64,000 bases of DNA. Origin: Prevotellaceae bacterium UBA4361 (GTDB taxonomy: Bacteria; Bacteroidota; Bacteroidia; Bacteroidales; Bacteroidaceae). Shown here piece after piece: positions 32,546-41,777 of this stretch; the first letter of the stretch is position 1; each line of letters begins with the position of its first letter. Under the pieces are notes generated by a model, which saw only the letters and a program-made list of their open reading frames with translations, did no database searches and was not told where the DNA came from. The DNA lies in NCBI GenBank assembly GCA_002393575.1, contig DGSN01000072.1, positions 34,109 through 98,108 on the forward strand. Reading direction: 5' to 3'. Made by a program: the position numbers and the translations under genes.

Positions 32546-32589
32546 TTTAGTTTAAATTTTGATTTGTTATTCCTTTTCTACTCATTTTT

Positions 32590-34434
32590 TTACAAAGTAA
32601 AATCCAAAACACGGATTTCCTTCGGTCTCAGGCGCATTTCTCCTGCACATTTCACCCGTTTGTGAGTCAGCACGTTCATTGCCTCACCCCTCGGAAGCAC
32701 CTCCTGATACGGAGTCAAATCTACCGTCACATTCTTCTTCGTACCATTCACTACCACCGTCACCACCTTGCCGTTCTTCTCACGAGCATACACATACACA
32801 CCGTTCCTCACGTGGAAGTGGGTGAGACGACCGTCATGCACCGCCTCGCAGTTCTTACGCCAGTTCAACAGGTTCTTGGCAAAGTCGAAATACCAGTTCT
32901 GCAACTCCGTCCTGCCCTCCTTCGTGAACGCATTGTTCCTGTCGTTCTTCCAACCGCCAGGGAAATCCTGACGCAAGGCACCGTCGCCCTTGCTCTTGTC
33001 GGCAGCCATGCCGATTTCGTCACCATAATACAGCTGCGGAATGCCCCTCAGCGTGAGCAGAAGCGTCAGCGCATGCTTGTAGCGAGTCGTGTCCTGAGCC
33101 ATCTCCACGTTCTTCTGGAAACGGTCCGTGTCGTGGTTGTCGAGGAAAGTGAGCAAATGGTTCACATCCGCATACACCACATCCTGACTCAGATACTCGT
33201 ACAGCCTGGCATAGCCATGATTCCACTCGTCCGTTTCCTCATCCATCACATAGTTCAGCAGCGACATCAGCGGAAAGTCCATCACCGTCTTCAGCAGACT
33301 GTTCCTCGGAGCAGAAAGCCTACTGTCCTTCTGCCAATAAGCAATACCCACATTGTTGTTCATCCACGTCTCGCCCACGATGTTGAAGCCAGGATACTCC
33401 AGCTCGATACGCTCGCACCACTTCCTCATGCCGTCGAAGTCATTATAAGGGTACGTGTCCTGACGGAAGCCATCGATACCAGCCCACTCAATCCACCACA
33501 CGCTCGCCTGAATCAGATAATCCATCACCAGACGGTTCCGCTGGTTCAAGTCAGGCATCGCCTCCACAAACCATCCGTCCGTCGTGCGCTGACGGTCGAA
33601 CTGCGAAGCATGCACATCGCCGAACGCACCCGTGCGGTAGCTGCTCTGCACATACCTGCCCTCGAAATTGAACCAGTCCTTCTGAGGCATGTCCGCAAAG
33701 AGGAAATTCTGACGGCCACAGTGGTTGAACACGATGTCCTTCACAATCTTGATGCCCCTCCCGTGAGCCTCCTCCACAAAGCGGCGATACTCCTCGTTCG
33801 TGCCCAGGCGAGGGTCGGTCAAGTAGTAGTTCGTGATGGCATAGCCGTGGTAACTCTCCTTCGGCATGTCGTTCACCAACGTAGGCGTAGGCCAGATGGC
33901 AGTGATACCCAACTCAGTCAGATAGTCCAAGTGCTGCACCATGCCAGCCAAGTCGCCACCATGACGAGCCATCGGAACACCCACGTCGCAAGTCTGCTCC
34001 AGCATCCCCTTCACAACATCATTCTTCGGGTTGCCATTCGCAAAGCGGTCAGGCATCAGCAAGTAGAGCACATCGCTCGAATCAAAACTGCTGCGATGCC
34101 TCGCCTCCCGTGCCTTCAGCTCGTAAGGAATTGACTGACGACCCACCTGAATCACAAACTTCTGGGGCTTCGCCTCGCGCGTGTCCAAATACAAAATCAG
34201 ATAATTAGGATTCTCCTGCGTCACCACCTCCTCGATGGCGATGCCCTGCGCATCCTTCAGCGCCACCGGCTGCGTACCAACACCCTCGCCGTGAATCAGG
34301 ACTTGCAGCACTGGGTTCTTCATACCAGCCCACCAGCAGAGCGGGTGAACATGTTCCACTTTCACTTTCGCGGCATCAGCACGCAAGCCAAAAACGCTCA
34401 TAAGCACAAAGGTTAAAATACTGAGTCTTTTCAT
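32590..34434 (-). CDS. susA: SusA-like GH13 neopullulanase/alpha-amylase
   Basis: 614 residues from MKRLSILTF at 34434; the frame is open for 20 more codons, but these overlap the promoter. Signal peptide (FVLMSVFGLRADAA), an N-terminal beta domain (about 22-115) as in neopullulanase-type enzymes, then the GH13 barrel with YLLMPDRFANGNP, IVKDIVFNHCG, nucleophile GFRQDTYPY, acid/base IVGETWMNN and FLDNHDTDRF. Expected to cut alpha-1,4 (and pullulan) linkages in the periplasm, giving substrate for SusB. Divergent from the SusR-type regulator. Confidence 0.9.
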   Translation of the reverse strand: MKRLSILTFVLMSVFGLRADAAKVKVEHVHPLCWWAGMKNPVLQVLIHGEGVGTQPVALKDAQGIAIEEVVTQENPNYLILYLDTREAKPQKFVIQVGRQSIPYELKAREARHRSSFDSSDVLYLLMPDRFANGNPKNDVVKGMLEQTCDVGVPMARHGGDLAGMVQHLDYLTELGITAIWPTPTLVNDMPKESYHGYAITNYYLTDPRLGTNEEYRRFVEEAHGRGIKIVKDIVFNHCGRQNFLFADMPQKDWFNFEGRYVQSSYRTGAFGDVHASQFDRQRTTDGWFVEAMPDLNQRNRLVMDYLIQASVWWIEWAGIDGFRQDTYPYNDFDGMRKWCERIELEYPGFNIVGETWMNNNVGIAYWQKDSRLSAPRNSLLKTVMDFPLMSLLNYVMDEETDEWNHGYARLYEYLSQDVVYADVNHLLTFLDNHDTDRFQKNVEMAQDTTRYKHALTLLLTLRGIPQLYYGDEIGMAADKSKGDGALRQDFPGGWKNDRNNAFTKEGRTELQNWYFDFAKNLLNWRKNCEAVHDGRLTHFHVRNGVYVYAREKNGKVVTVVVNGTKKNVTVDLTPYQEVLPRGEAMNVLTHKRVKCAGEMRLRPKEIRVLDFTL

Positions 34435-34457
34435 ATCACTGAGATTGATTTCCTTTC

Positions 34458-34466
34458 GCAAAATTA
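34458..34466 (-). promoter_or_regulatory. -7 box of the susA-like gene
   Basis: Minus strand TAATTTTGC (TAnnTTTG) lies 24 bases before the ATG at 34434. No good -33 motif at standard spacing, which would fit an activated promoter. Confidence 0.45.
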
Positions 34467-34606
34467 ACACTTTCAGTAACACATTGTTTCCCATTCAAAG
34501 AAAAATATAAATCAATAAAAACGCCAAACGTCTCTGAAACAAGATGTTAGAACAACAACAAGAGGACAAAAATATAAATAGATTTTAAAATATTTTTCTC
34601 AACTTT

Positions 34607-34639
34607 TTTGCATCTTTCCCCTTCTTTTCCTATCTTTGC
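34607..34639 (+). promoter_or_regulatory. susR-type gene promoter (TTTG, 20-base spacer, TATCTTTG)
   Basis: TTTG at 34607-34610 and TATCTTTGC at 34631-34639 match the -33/-7 consensus with a 20-base spacer. Transcription would start near 34646, only some 17 bases before the ATG at 34663. Confidence 0.6.
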
Positions 34640-34662
34640 CGCCAGCTAATGAAGTACCCGCC

Positions 34663-36366
34663 ATGAAGCGTCTCCCTCTCTTCCTCCCCTCCGCTTTCCT
34701 CGGGCTCGTCATCCTTTGCACGGCCATCGGCATGGCTTTCGCCCCAAGGGCTTCTGCCCAGCAGGTGCCGTCGGTCTCGGATGCCGAGCTGGAAAGGGCC
34801 ATCGCCCAACTCGATGCCACCATTGCCACGAAAACCGCTTACCATGCGCTGCGCCAACAACGCACGGACAGTCTGCAACGCTTGGCTAAGAGGGTGAAAG
34901 GTCCTCGGCTCATCGCCATCTACAAGGAGCTGTTCACCACGTTCTCACGTGTGCAGACGGATTCTGCCCTGCTCTTCCTCAACCGGCTGGCACATCTGCC
35001 CGAAGTGAACGGTCAATCCGACCTGCGCATCTACACGACGATTGGCCGTGCGGAAGTCTATGCCGTCACGGGGCAGTATGACGCTGCTCAGGCGCTCTTG
35101 AAGAACCTCAACATGGCGAAGGCTTCTCCCGACACGCGCCTCTATTACTACCACACGTGCCGCACCATCTACGGATGGATGGCAGAATATGCTTCGGTGG
35201 AGGAGTTCCGTTCGCAGTTGCTTGCCACCACGGAGCTCTACCGCGACTCTATCCTTGCTTCGAAGCACTCGGATGTGGGCACGGACATCGTCCGCGTTGA
35301 CAAGATGCTCACGCACGGTGTCGTGGATTCTGCCATCGTCCTCTCGCTGGCGGACCTCGAAAGGGCGCTGCCCGACGTACGTCCTTACATTTATTACAAT
35401 CTGGCAGAGGCTTACCGACAGAAGGGGAATGCCCGTCTCCACAAGTTCTATCTCGCGCTCACTGCCACTGCGGACATTCGGCAGGGCATCACGGAGTATA
35501 TGGCGCTACCGACGTTCGCCAAACTGGCTTACGAGGAAGGGGACCTCGCCCGTGCCTACAACTACATGGTTTGCTCGATGGAGGATGCCAACTTCTGCAA
35601 GGCGCGTCTGCGTGCCATCGAGGTGAGCGATTTCTTCCCAATCATCGACAAGGCTTACAAGGATGAGCAAAACCGACAGCGCAACACGGAGCGCGTCTTC
35701 ACATACGTCCTCGTTCTCTTGGCTCTGCTCCTTCTTGCAGCCATCTTCTATCTGCGCCGTCAGATGCAGAAGCTGTCTTCCACTCGTCGCCAACTGGCGC
35801 GCACGAACCAGCAACTCAACTCCACGAACCAGCAGCTCAATGCTGCGAACCAGCAGTTGGCGCAAGCGAACAGCCAACTGCAAGAGGTGAACAGGGGGTT
35901 GCTGCACACGGACCAGGTGAAGGAGGAATATATTGCCTACTATCTCGGTCGATGCAGAATCTACATCGACGCTTTCCGTCGTTTCCGTCTCGACATGCTC
36001 CGTCTTGCCAAGAACCGACAGACGGACGAGTTGCTGCGTGCGCTGAAGAGTGACGACATCTTCCAAAGCCAGCAGGAGCAGTTCTATGCTGACTTCGACG
36101 AGGCTTTCCTCAATATCCACCCTAACTTCGTGGAGAACTTCAACGCCTTGCTCCGACCTGAGGAACGGATTCAGCCAAAGCGTGGTGAACTGCTCAGCAC
36201 GGAATTCCGAATTTTTGCGCTCATCCGACTGGGCATGACGGAAACGGCTGACATCGCGCATTTCCTCGACTACTCTCTTGCCACTATCTACAACTATCGC
36301 TCTCGCATTCGCAATGCCTCCATTTATCCGAAGGAGGAATTCGAGAAACGACTGATGCAGTTATAA
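34663..36366 (+). CDS. susR: SusR-type membrane-bound transcription regulator (DUF6377-like)
   Basis: 567 residues from ATG 34663; a longer TTG-initiated form would begin inside the -7 box. Seen: signal peptide (LGLVILCTAIGMAFA), a periplasmic helical TPR-like sensor region (about 30-340), one membrane segment (VFTYVLVLLALLLLAAIFYL, about 345-364), a coiled coil of seven-residue repeats (NQQLNST, NQQLNAA, NQQLAQA), and a cytoplasmic C-terminal domain with a helix-turn-helix (IRLGMTETADIAHFLDYSLA then TIYNYRSRIRN). This matches the layout of B. thetaiotaomicron SusR, which senses maltose or larger glucans and activates sus genes. It is divergent from the SusA-like gene. Confidence 0.82.
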   Translation: MKRLPLFLPSAFLGLVILCTAIGMAFAPRASAQQVPSVSDAELERAIAQLDATIATKTAYHALRQQRTDSLQRLAKRVKGPRLIAIYKELFTTFSRVQTDSALLFLNRLAHLPEVNGQSDLRIYTTIGRAEVYAVTGQYDAAQALLKNLNMAKASPDTRLYYYHTCRTIYGWMAEYASVEEFRSQLLATTELYRDSILASKHSDVGTDIVRVDKMLTHGVVDSAIVLSLADLERALPDVRPYIYYNLAEAYRQKGNARLHKFYLALTATADIRQGITEYMALPTFAKLAYEEGDLARAYNYMVCSMEDANFCKARLRAIEVSDFFPIIDKAYKDEQNRQRNTERVFTYVLVLLALLLLAAIFYLRRQMQKLSSTRRQLARTNQQLNSTNQQLNAANQQLAQANSQLQEVNRGLLHTDQVKEEYIAYYLGRCRIYIDAFRRFRLDMLRLAKNRQTDELLRALKSDDIFQSQQEQFYADFDEAFLNIHPNFVENFNALLRPEERIQPKRGELLSTEFRIFALIRLGMTETADIAHFLDYSLATIYNYRSRIRNASIYPKEEFEKRLMQL

Positions 36367-36535
36367 GACCCACCCCCAGCCCTCCCTGTGAGGGAGGGAG
36401 AATAGACCCCTCCAGCCCCTTCCAACCTCCCCAAGGGGAGGAGAAGCCTCCGGATGGTTATTCACTCCCCCTTGGGGGAGCTGGAGGGGGCTGGGTGACT
36501 ACTCCCTCCCTCACAGGGAGGGCTGGGGAGGGTCC
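36366..36535. repeat. Triple-nested R5 palindrome around a CTCCGGATGG core
   Basis: Outer arms GACCCACCCCCAGCCC ... GGGCTGGGGAGGGTC; middle arms CCCTCCAGCCCCTTCC ... GGAGGGGGCTGGG; inner arms CCTCCCCAAGGGGAGG and CTCCCCCTTGGGGGAG; centre CCTCCGGATGG at 36447-36457. It fills the whole space between the regulator stop and trmH. Confidence 0.9.
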
Positions 36536-36571
36536 TATCCTTTAAATTCCTGATTAAAAATACTCAAAAAA

Positions 36572-37372
36572 GTGATTAGCAGTATTCAGAATCCAAAAGT
36601 AAAAAGGCTCGTTGCGCTGCAGCAGAAATCAGCCGAACGCAGGAAGGAACAGATGTTCGTCGTGGAGGGAATGCGGGAACTTGGCCATTGCCTGGAGGCG
36701 GGTTTTCAAATCGACACGCTCTTCTTCTGCCCATCTCTTTTCACAGAGGGCACGACCATCGAAAACCTTCTCCCCCATTCCACCAACACGCGCTACTTTG
36801 AAGTGACGCCTGAGGTGTATGCCAAAATCGCTTATCGGGGTACGACGGAGGGAGTGGTGGCAGAGGTAAAGGAAAAGCACCGCAGTTTGGCTTCTCTCAA
36901 ACTGAAAGACAATCCTCTTGTCATTGTCTTGGAAAGTGTAGAGAAACCAGGGAACCTGGGTGCTGTTCTCCGTAGTGCCGATGCAGCTGCCGCTGATGCA
37001 GTCATTGTGTGCGACCCGCTCACCGACCTCTTCAACCCGAACCTCATACGCAGTTCCATCGGTGCCATCTTCACGGTGCCAACGATTGCTTGCACGTCTG
37101 CTGAATGCATCTCCTTTCTGAAGGAACACCACATCCGCATTCTCACGGCTCAGCTGCAAGACTCTCAACTTTATTATCACACCGACATGTGTGCTGCCAC
37201 AGCCATCGTGATGGGAACGGAATCTACGGGGCTCACGCAGCAATGGCGCTCTGCTGCCGATGCTCATATCCGCATTCCCATGCTAGGACAGCTCGATTCG
37301 CTCAACGTGTCGGTCAGTGCTGCCATCTTGCTCTTCGAGGCGGTCAGGCAGAGGAAGGAAAGTGAGAAGTGA
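36572..37372 (+). CDS. TrmH/SpoU-family RNA 2'-O-ribose methyltransferase
   Basis: 266 residues from GTG at 36572, a start that gives the family-typical opening ISSIQNPKVKRL. The N-terminal RNA-substrate domain (about 1-100, REQMFVVEGMRE type) is followed by the SPOUT knot: VLESVEKPGNLGAVLRSADA, DLFNPNLIRSSIGAIFTVP, IVMGTESTGL and IPMLGQLDSLNVSVSAAILLFE. It uses SAM to methylate a ribose in rRNA or tRNA; which position cannot be told. The stop lies in AAGTGAAA repeat DNA. Confidence 0.88.
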   Translation: MISSIQNPKVKRLVALQQKSAERRKEQMFVVEGMRELGHCLEAGFQIDTLFFCPSLFTEGTTIENLLPHSTNTRYFEVTPEVYAKIAYRGTTEGVVAEVKEKHRSLASLKLKDNPLVIVLESVEKPGNLGAVLRSADAAAADAVIVCDPLTDLFNPNLIRSSIGAIFTVPTIACTSAECISFLKEHHIRILTAQLQDSQLYYHTDMCAATAIVMGTESTGLTQQWRSAADAHIRIPMLGQLDSLNVSVSAAILLFEAVRQRKESEK

Positions 37373-37728
37373 AAAAAAAGCCTCACCCCCTGCCCCTCTC
37401 CAAAGGGAGAGGGGAGTAGAAAGCCTAAATAAGTACAAAGGACAAGGAACAACGTAGTAAACGTAAATCCTTTAAATCCTTTAAATCCTTGATTAAAAAG
37501 TCAAAGGTCGAAAGTCAAAGGTCAAAAGCGACCTTAGACCTTAGACCTTAGTCATAAAAAGGACAAAGAACAAAGGACAATGGACATGATTATTGTGTTT
37601 AGGGTTTAGTGTAATCCCTTAAATCCTTTAAATCCCTGATTGTACTTTGTAAATTGTTCTTTGTACTTCGCTTCACGCTTCACACTTCACGCTTCACGTT
37701 GAAACTTTTCACTTTTAACTTTTCACTT
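37373..37728. repeat. 356-base composite of R5, R3, R9, R4 and R2
   Basis: Order: R5 (CCTCACCCCCTGCCCCTCTC and its inverse), R3 (AAGTACAAAGGACAAGG), R9 (ATCCTTTAAATCC), R4 (GTCAAAGGTCGAAAG and GACCTTAGACCTTAG), R3, R9, R3, R2 (TTCACGCTTCACACTTCACG). No coding sequence is present. Confidence 0.8.
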
Positions 37729-38961
37729 TTAGTCTTCCATCTTCAGTCCCAAGCATTTCCAGAGTTCTGCAGGGAGGGACACGTTCTCAAGGGTAATGCA
37801 ATCCTTGAACAGGGGTGCTATCATGGAAGGTTGGTAGCCCAGGGTTTCCAATTCCAACCTTGTGACGAGGAAACGCATTTCGGGATGATTCTTGGCGTAT
37901 GCAACGAACCTGTCAACGGCATCTTCGGTCGCTATGATGCCAGCCGTTGTCGGGATGGCGTAGCTCTTGCCTTGCAGTCCTTCTCCTTGTCCTTGTATGG
38001 CACCAAAACAACGTACTGCCTGCAATGCGGCACCACTGTCATGAACACCGCTGGAATGACTGCTAAACACAAAAATCTCATTTTCTTTCAGTTCGTCAAT
38101 ATGGTCGGGGGTTACTCTCGGACTGTAGTATTCTTGCGCAAACTGACGTCTTCTTGCTCGCCTTTCTGCACTCGACGTGATTCTTTCCCTGCAGTAGAGT
38201 TTGTCCATCTTGTCATAATATGCCATTTTCGATGAGCTTTCGCGTCTCCATGTGTTACCTGCGCCCAAGTCGTCATGGCTGAACTCAATCACGTTGTCGA
38301 TAGAGAGGAGGTCGGTCACTTCCCTCACGTTGTGCGCTGAACCCATATAGGAGAAGGACCATCCTTCTTCCTTCAGTTTTTCTATCAACATACGCAAATC
38401 AGATGCTTTCCATTCCACTGAGGAATTTTCCAGCCCATCTGTCAAGACAGTCACTACGGCAGTGGCATCCTCGTCATCCTTGATCAGTTGATGAAGTTGC
38501 GTCAACGACTGCCCCATTGCATCGTAAAGGGGAGTGCATCCATTGGGTTGATACTGTCCAAACTGATATACTTGGAGAATGGGTACGTTGTCAATCATCG
38601 TTCTCACATTGGGACGATTCGAACCTGAATCGAATGTCACCAGTGTCAGTCTGTGTTCCTGAGTTTCCGAATACTTCTCCTGCGAAGAGCGAATTGTCTG
38701 GATGGTCTCGTTGATTCCCGAGAGGGTTGATTCTCGCAGGTGCGACATGGAGCCGCTTTCATCCACAATCATCAAATTGTAGATATGTGCCTTGTTGCTT
38801 TTCTCTTTTTCCATCCGTTCTGTTTGCTGCTTCTGTTTCGTTTCTCTGCTTTCAGTCTTTTCTTCTGGCTTGTTTACGTTCTTGTCTGTCTTTGTGGTTC
38901 CACCTACATTTCCTTTTTGCTTACTGCTCGATAAGCCCAAAAATTCAAAAAAACTTTTCAT
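37729..38961 (-). CDS. von Willebrand A-domain protein with C-terminal phage-type domain
   Basis: 410 residues. N-terminal 60 residues are Lys/Glu/Thr-rich and low in complexity. A vWA domain (about 58-235) has an intact MIDAS: DESGSMS (Asp67), NGCTPLYDA and TDGLENSS. The C-terminal part (about 300-405) has IFVFSSHSSGVHDSGAA, FGAIQGQGEGLQGKSYAIPT and FLVTRLELETLGYQPSMIAP, which resembles the domain found in A1S_2505-type phage proteins; the usual FGSN motif reads FSSH here. No signal peptide, so cytoplasmic. It sits alone, and the function is unknown. The family link of the C-terminal part is from memory of its motifs. Confidence 0.7.
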   Translation of the reverse strand: MKSFFEFLGLSSSKQKGNVGGTTKTDKNVNKPEEKTESRETKQKQQTERMEKEKSNKAHIYNLMIVDESGSMSHLRESTLSGINETIQTIRSSQEKYSETQEHRLTLVTFDSGSNRPNVRTMIDNVPILQVYQFGQYQPNGCTPLYDAMGQSLTQLHQLIKDDEDATAVVTVLTDGLENSSVEWKASDLRMLIEKLKEEGWSFSYMGSAHNVREVTDLLSIDNVIEFSHDDLGAGNTWRRESSSKMAYYDKMDKLYCRERITSSAERRARRRQFAQEYYSPRVTPDHIDELKENEIFVFSSHSSGVHDSGAALQAVRCFGAIQGQGEGLQGKSYAIPTTAGIIATEDAVDRFVAYAKNHPEMRFLVTRLELETLGYQPSMIAPLFKDCITLENVSLPAELWKCLGLKMED

Positions 38962-39065
38962 GTTGTGTTAATGTTTTTAAGATGTGCATAACAATTTTAT
39001 GACATCCATTTGGAAAAGGCGCAGTTTTCAGGAAAAATCTTTTGAAAGTATGGGTGATAGACAAC

Positions 39066-39105
39066 AAAAAATCCCTGCTTGTGTCTTGGCGACAACAAAG
39101 CAGGG
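39066..39105 (-). terminator. Hairpin terminator downstream of the TonB receptor
   Basis: CCCTGCTT (39073-39080) pairs with AAGCAGGG (39098-39105); the minus strand continues in a run of six T. It ends the transcript of the receptor at 39251-41686. Confidence 0.7.
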
Positions 39106-39148
39106 ACTGATCCCGAGTTTTAGGTAAGTTAAAAATTAAAAGTTAAAA

Positions 39149-39240
39149 AAGTCAAAGGTCGAAAGTCAAAGGTCAAAGACGACCTTAGTCCTTAGACCTC
39201 AGACCTTAGACATAAAACTTATTAACTTTTAACTCTCAAA
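39149..39240. repeat. R4 repeat after the TonB receptor
   Basis: GTCAAAGGTCGAAAGTCAAA and GACCTTAGTCCTTAGACC form inverted arms of the R4 family. Together with the terminator at 39066-39105 this accounts for much of the 289-base spacer 38962-39250. Confidence 0.75.
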
Positions 39241-39250
39241 GCGTTCACGC

Positions 39251-41686
39251 TTAAAACCTCAGCGTGCAGTCGATACCGAACTGGCGAGGACGAGAGGTCT
39301 GTGCAAAGCCATTCGACATGGAAACGAAATAGAATGGCACGTAGCACTTGTCGGTCAAGTTCTTGCCCCAGAGGTTGATGGTGACCTTTCCCCACTGCAC
39401 TGCTGCATGAGCTCCGAGGAGCATGTAGAAAGGTTCGCTGGCAGTGTTGTCTTCCGTCCAATACACTCTGCCCTGCCCCATGAGGTTCGCACCGAGGAGG
39501 AGCTGTGGACGGTTTTTGAGCGAACTGGCACCGAGTGGTATGGCATACTCAGCAGCAAGCGAGAAGTTGTGGAGCGGAGAGAAAGGTACGTAGTTGTCGG
39601 TGTAGTTGTGGCTCACTCCGTTGCTCACACCAGCATCGTAGTCGGTGAAGGTGGCATGGGTGTAGCCGTAGGAACCTCTCCAAGAGAAAGGATTGCTGAA
39701 GAGACGGAACCATCCTTGTAGTTCCACTTCGGCTCCGTAGCTCTTGCTCTTGCCGGCGTTCACCATCTGGCGACCCAGTCCGTTGCCTGCAGCAAAGCGA
39801 GCGAGCTGCTGGTCTTTGGTCTTGATATAGAATACAGCAGCGTTGGCGTTGAGGTGTCCATTGAAGAGTGTGAGGTGAGTACCGAGTTCAAAGTTCCAGC
39901 TGGTTTCTGGCTTATAGACCGTAGTGGAGTCGGCAGAAGGATTGGTGCCGATGGAAATGTAGTTTGCCATACGTGAACCCAACTGTGGGTCGCTGGCAAG
40001 GGTGCTCATCATGTCGTTTCGCATGGACGACTGAATGAGGTCGCTGAACATCTGGAAGTTGTAGCCTCCCGAACGGAATCCCTTCGCAGCAGAGGCATAG
40101 ACCATTGCGTCGGAACTGATGTGGTAGCTCAATGCAGCTTTTGGCAGCACCTGCGTGTAGTCATTCCTCATGGTTCCTTCGTATCCTGACGTAGAAGAAA
40201 ATGGCTTATCGATTGTCATTCTTGCACCGTGGTTCATGTGGAACGTGAAATGTGAGGTAGCAGACGAAAGGTAATTCATCTTGTTGTGCTCATAATCCAC
40301 ACGCACGCCGGCAGTCAAATCGAGTCCCTTCAGAAAGAGGTTGTGCTTGGTGAGCTGTCCGAAGCCAGCAGCATTGAACACAGGCGTGTCGAAGAATCCA
40401 TCAACCACCATGTTCTTGTCGTCGATATTCATGCCTAAGCTCATGCCATACGAACTCATCGCAGCATTGGCAGCAGCAAAGCCCTTATCGATTCCCGACT
40501 GGATGAGTTGTTGAATACCGTCTGCACCAAACTCAACGGGCGCATCGGTCTTGAGCCATTGCTTAGACACATATCCACCCACCACATAGTCGAGCCCCAT
40601 ATTGTGCCAAGCGCCTTTCAGCACGAGCTCCTCCGACAGCGAATGATTCTTTTGCTTCTGCATCAAAGTAAAGATGCTTGCAGGAGTGAAGTCCTGGTCC
40701 ATGAACATACGGTCGCGCAGGAACTGGCCAGCGGTGACGGAAGTGAGTGTGCTATGCGCAAAGTTGTAGCTCATCTTGAGCGAAGTGTTGAAAAGCGTGC
40801 GACGGTAAGAACCCAATTCGCCTTCCACAATCTGAGGGTTCTTCACATTGTAGTAGTCATAGCCATTCTCGTCGCTATACTCCAGGCTGGTCTGGAAATC
40901 GAGCAAGAAACGACGATTCTTCTCAGGATTGAAGACGAAACGGAACTTGCCACCGCCTGCATCGCCTCCATTGGAGTAGCGATTCAAATAAGTGTTCGTG
41001 TTGTAGCCATCGCTTCCCTGATAGAATCCGCTCACGCTGAAGGCAGCACTATTGCCCACGGGGTGCATCGTGCGGAAATTGATGTAACGTCCCACATCCT
41101 TGGTGCTACCTCCAAAGTTCACCACCGTCTGACGACCGAGCTGGAACACTTCGAGTGGAGAATGGGTATAGACCTGAATGAGTCCACCCATAGCATTGCT
41201 GCCATAGAGGGTGGATTGAGGGCCACGAAGCACCTCAATGCGGCTCACATCGCTAAATGAAATGTCGAAAGCCGACTTCTCGCGAAATGCCACATCATCA
41301 ACGTAGAGTCCGACAGCAGGCGTATTGATGCGCGAGCCTATACCTCTTATATATATAGCAGAGGTAAGACGGGAGCCATAGTCGGGCATATAAAGATTGG
41401 GAACAAATTGGGAGGCAGACTTAAGAGAAGCCACTTGCAAGTCCTGCAAATTGCTGCCACCTATTTCACTGTAACTCAATGCTTGATGGCGAAGAGAACC
41501 TAAAGTCTTTGGGTCGTTCTCCACGACTACTTCTTCTGTCATGAATCGATGTGCCACGGCTGTATCTACGGCAGCCACATCAGATTCTTTCACTTCGCCA
41601 TTACCTATCCCATTCACATTTTCGGCTTGCACTCCATGTCCAAGAAAGGATATGAAGGCAACGCTCAGCAGTACATTTTTTTTCAT
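39251..41686 (-). CDS. TonB-dependent outer membrane receptor
   Basis: 811 residues. Signal peptide (SVAFISFLGHGVQA), a plug domain at about 65-185 (GSNLQDLQVASLKSASQFVP, SRIEVLRGPQSTLYGSNAMGG), and a barrel ending GIDCTLRF. It lacks the carboxypeptidase-like N-terminal domain of SusC and has the general form of siderophore, vitamin or metal receptors (FIRGIGSR-type motif seen as IYIRGIGSR). The ligand is unknown, and no neighbouring uptake gene helps. A TAnnTTTG box is present upstream. Confidence 0.88.
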   Translation of the reverse strand: MKKNVLLSVAFISFLGHGVQAENVNGIGNGEVKESDVAAVDTAVAHRFMTEEVVVENDPKTLGSLRHQALSYSEIGGSNLQDLQVASLKSASQFVPNLYMPDYGSRLTSAIYIRGIGSRINTPAVGLYVDDVAFREKSAFDISFSDVSRIEVLRGPQSTLYGSNAMGGLIQVYTHSPLEVFQLGRQTVVNFGGSTKDVGRYINFRTMHPVGNSAAFSVSGFYQGSDGYNTNTYLNRYSNGGDAGGGKFRFVFNPEKNRRFLLDFQTSLEYSDENGYDYYNVKNPQIVEGELGSYRRTLFNTSLKMSYNFAHSTLTSVTAGQFLRDRMFMDQDFTPASIFTLMQKQKNHSLSEELVLKGAWHNMGLDYVVGGYVSKQWLKTDAPVEFGADGIQQLIQSGIDKGFAAANAAMSSYGMSLGMNIDDKNMVVDGFFDTPVFNAAGFGQLTKHNLFLKGLDLTAGVRVDYEHNKMNYLSSATSHFTFHMNHGARMTIDKPFSSTSGYEGTMRNDYTQVLPKAALSYHISSDAMVYASAAKGFRSGGYNFQMFSDLIQSSMRNDMMSTLASDPQLGSRMANYISIGTNPSADSTTVYKPETSWNFELGTHLTLFNGHLNANAAVFYIKTKDQQLARFAAGNGLGRQMVNAGKSKSYGAEVELQGWFRLFSNPFSWRGSYGYTHATFTDYDAGVSNGVSHNYTDNYVPFSPLHNFSLAAEYAIPLGASSLKNRPQLLLGANLMGQGRVYWTEDNTASEPFYMLLGAHAAVQWGKVTINLWGKNLTDKCYVPFYFVSMSNGFAQTSRPRQFGIDCTLRF

Positions 41687-41724
41687 AAATGAGTCCTAAA
41701 TCAATACTTATTTCGAATTTGGGT

Positions 41725-41733
41725 GCAAAGTTA
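41725..41733 (-). promoter_or_regulatory. -7 box of the TonB receptor gene
   Basis: Minus strand TAACTTTGC lies 39 bases before the ATG at 41686. Confidence 0.5.
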
Positions 41734-41777
41734 CAACAAACTCCCAAATGTAGCAATCCTCATTTATGATGAAATTA

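Noticed and set aside
32662..34134. 490-codon open frame antisense to the SusA-like gene
   Set aside because: His/Arg/Leu-rich shadow; GH13 catalytic residues are on the other strand.
34636..34662. TTG start for the SusR-type regulator
   Set aside because: It would lie inside the -7 box; the ATG at 34663 gives a signal peptide and a short leader.
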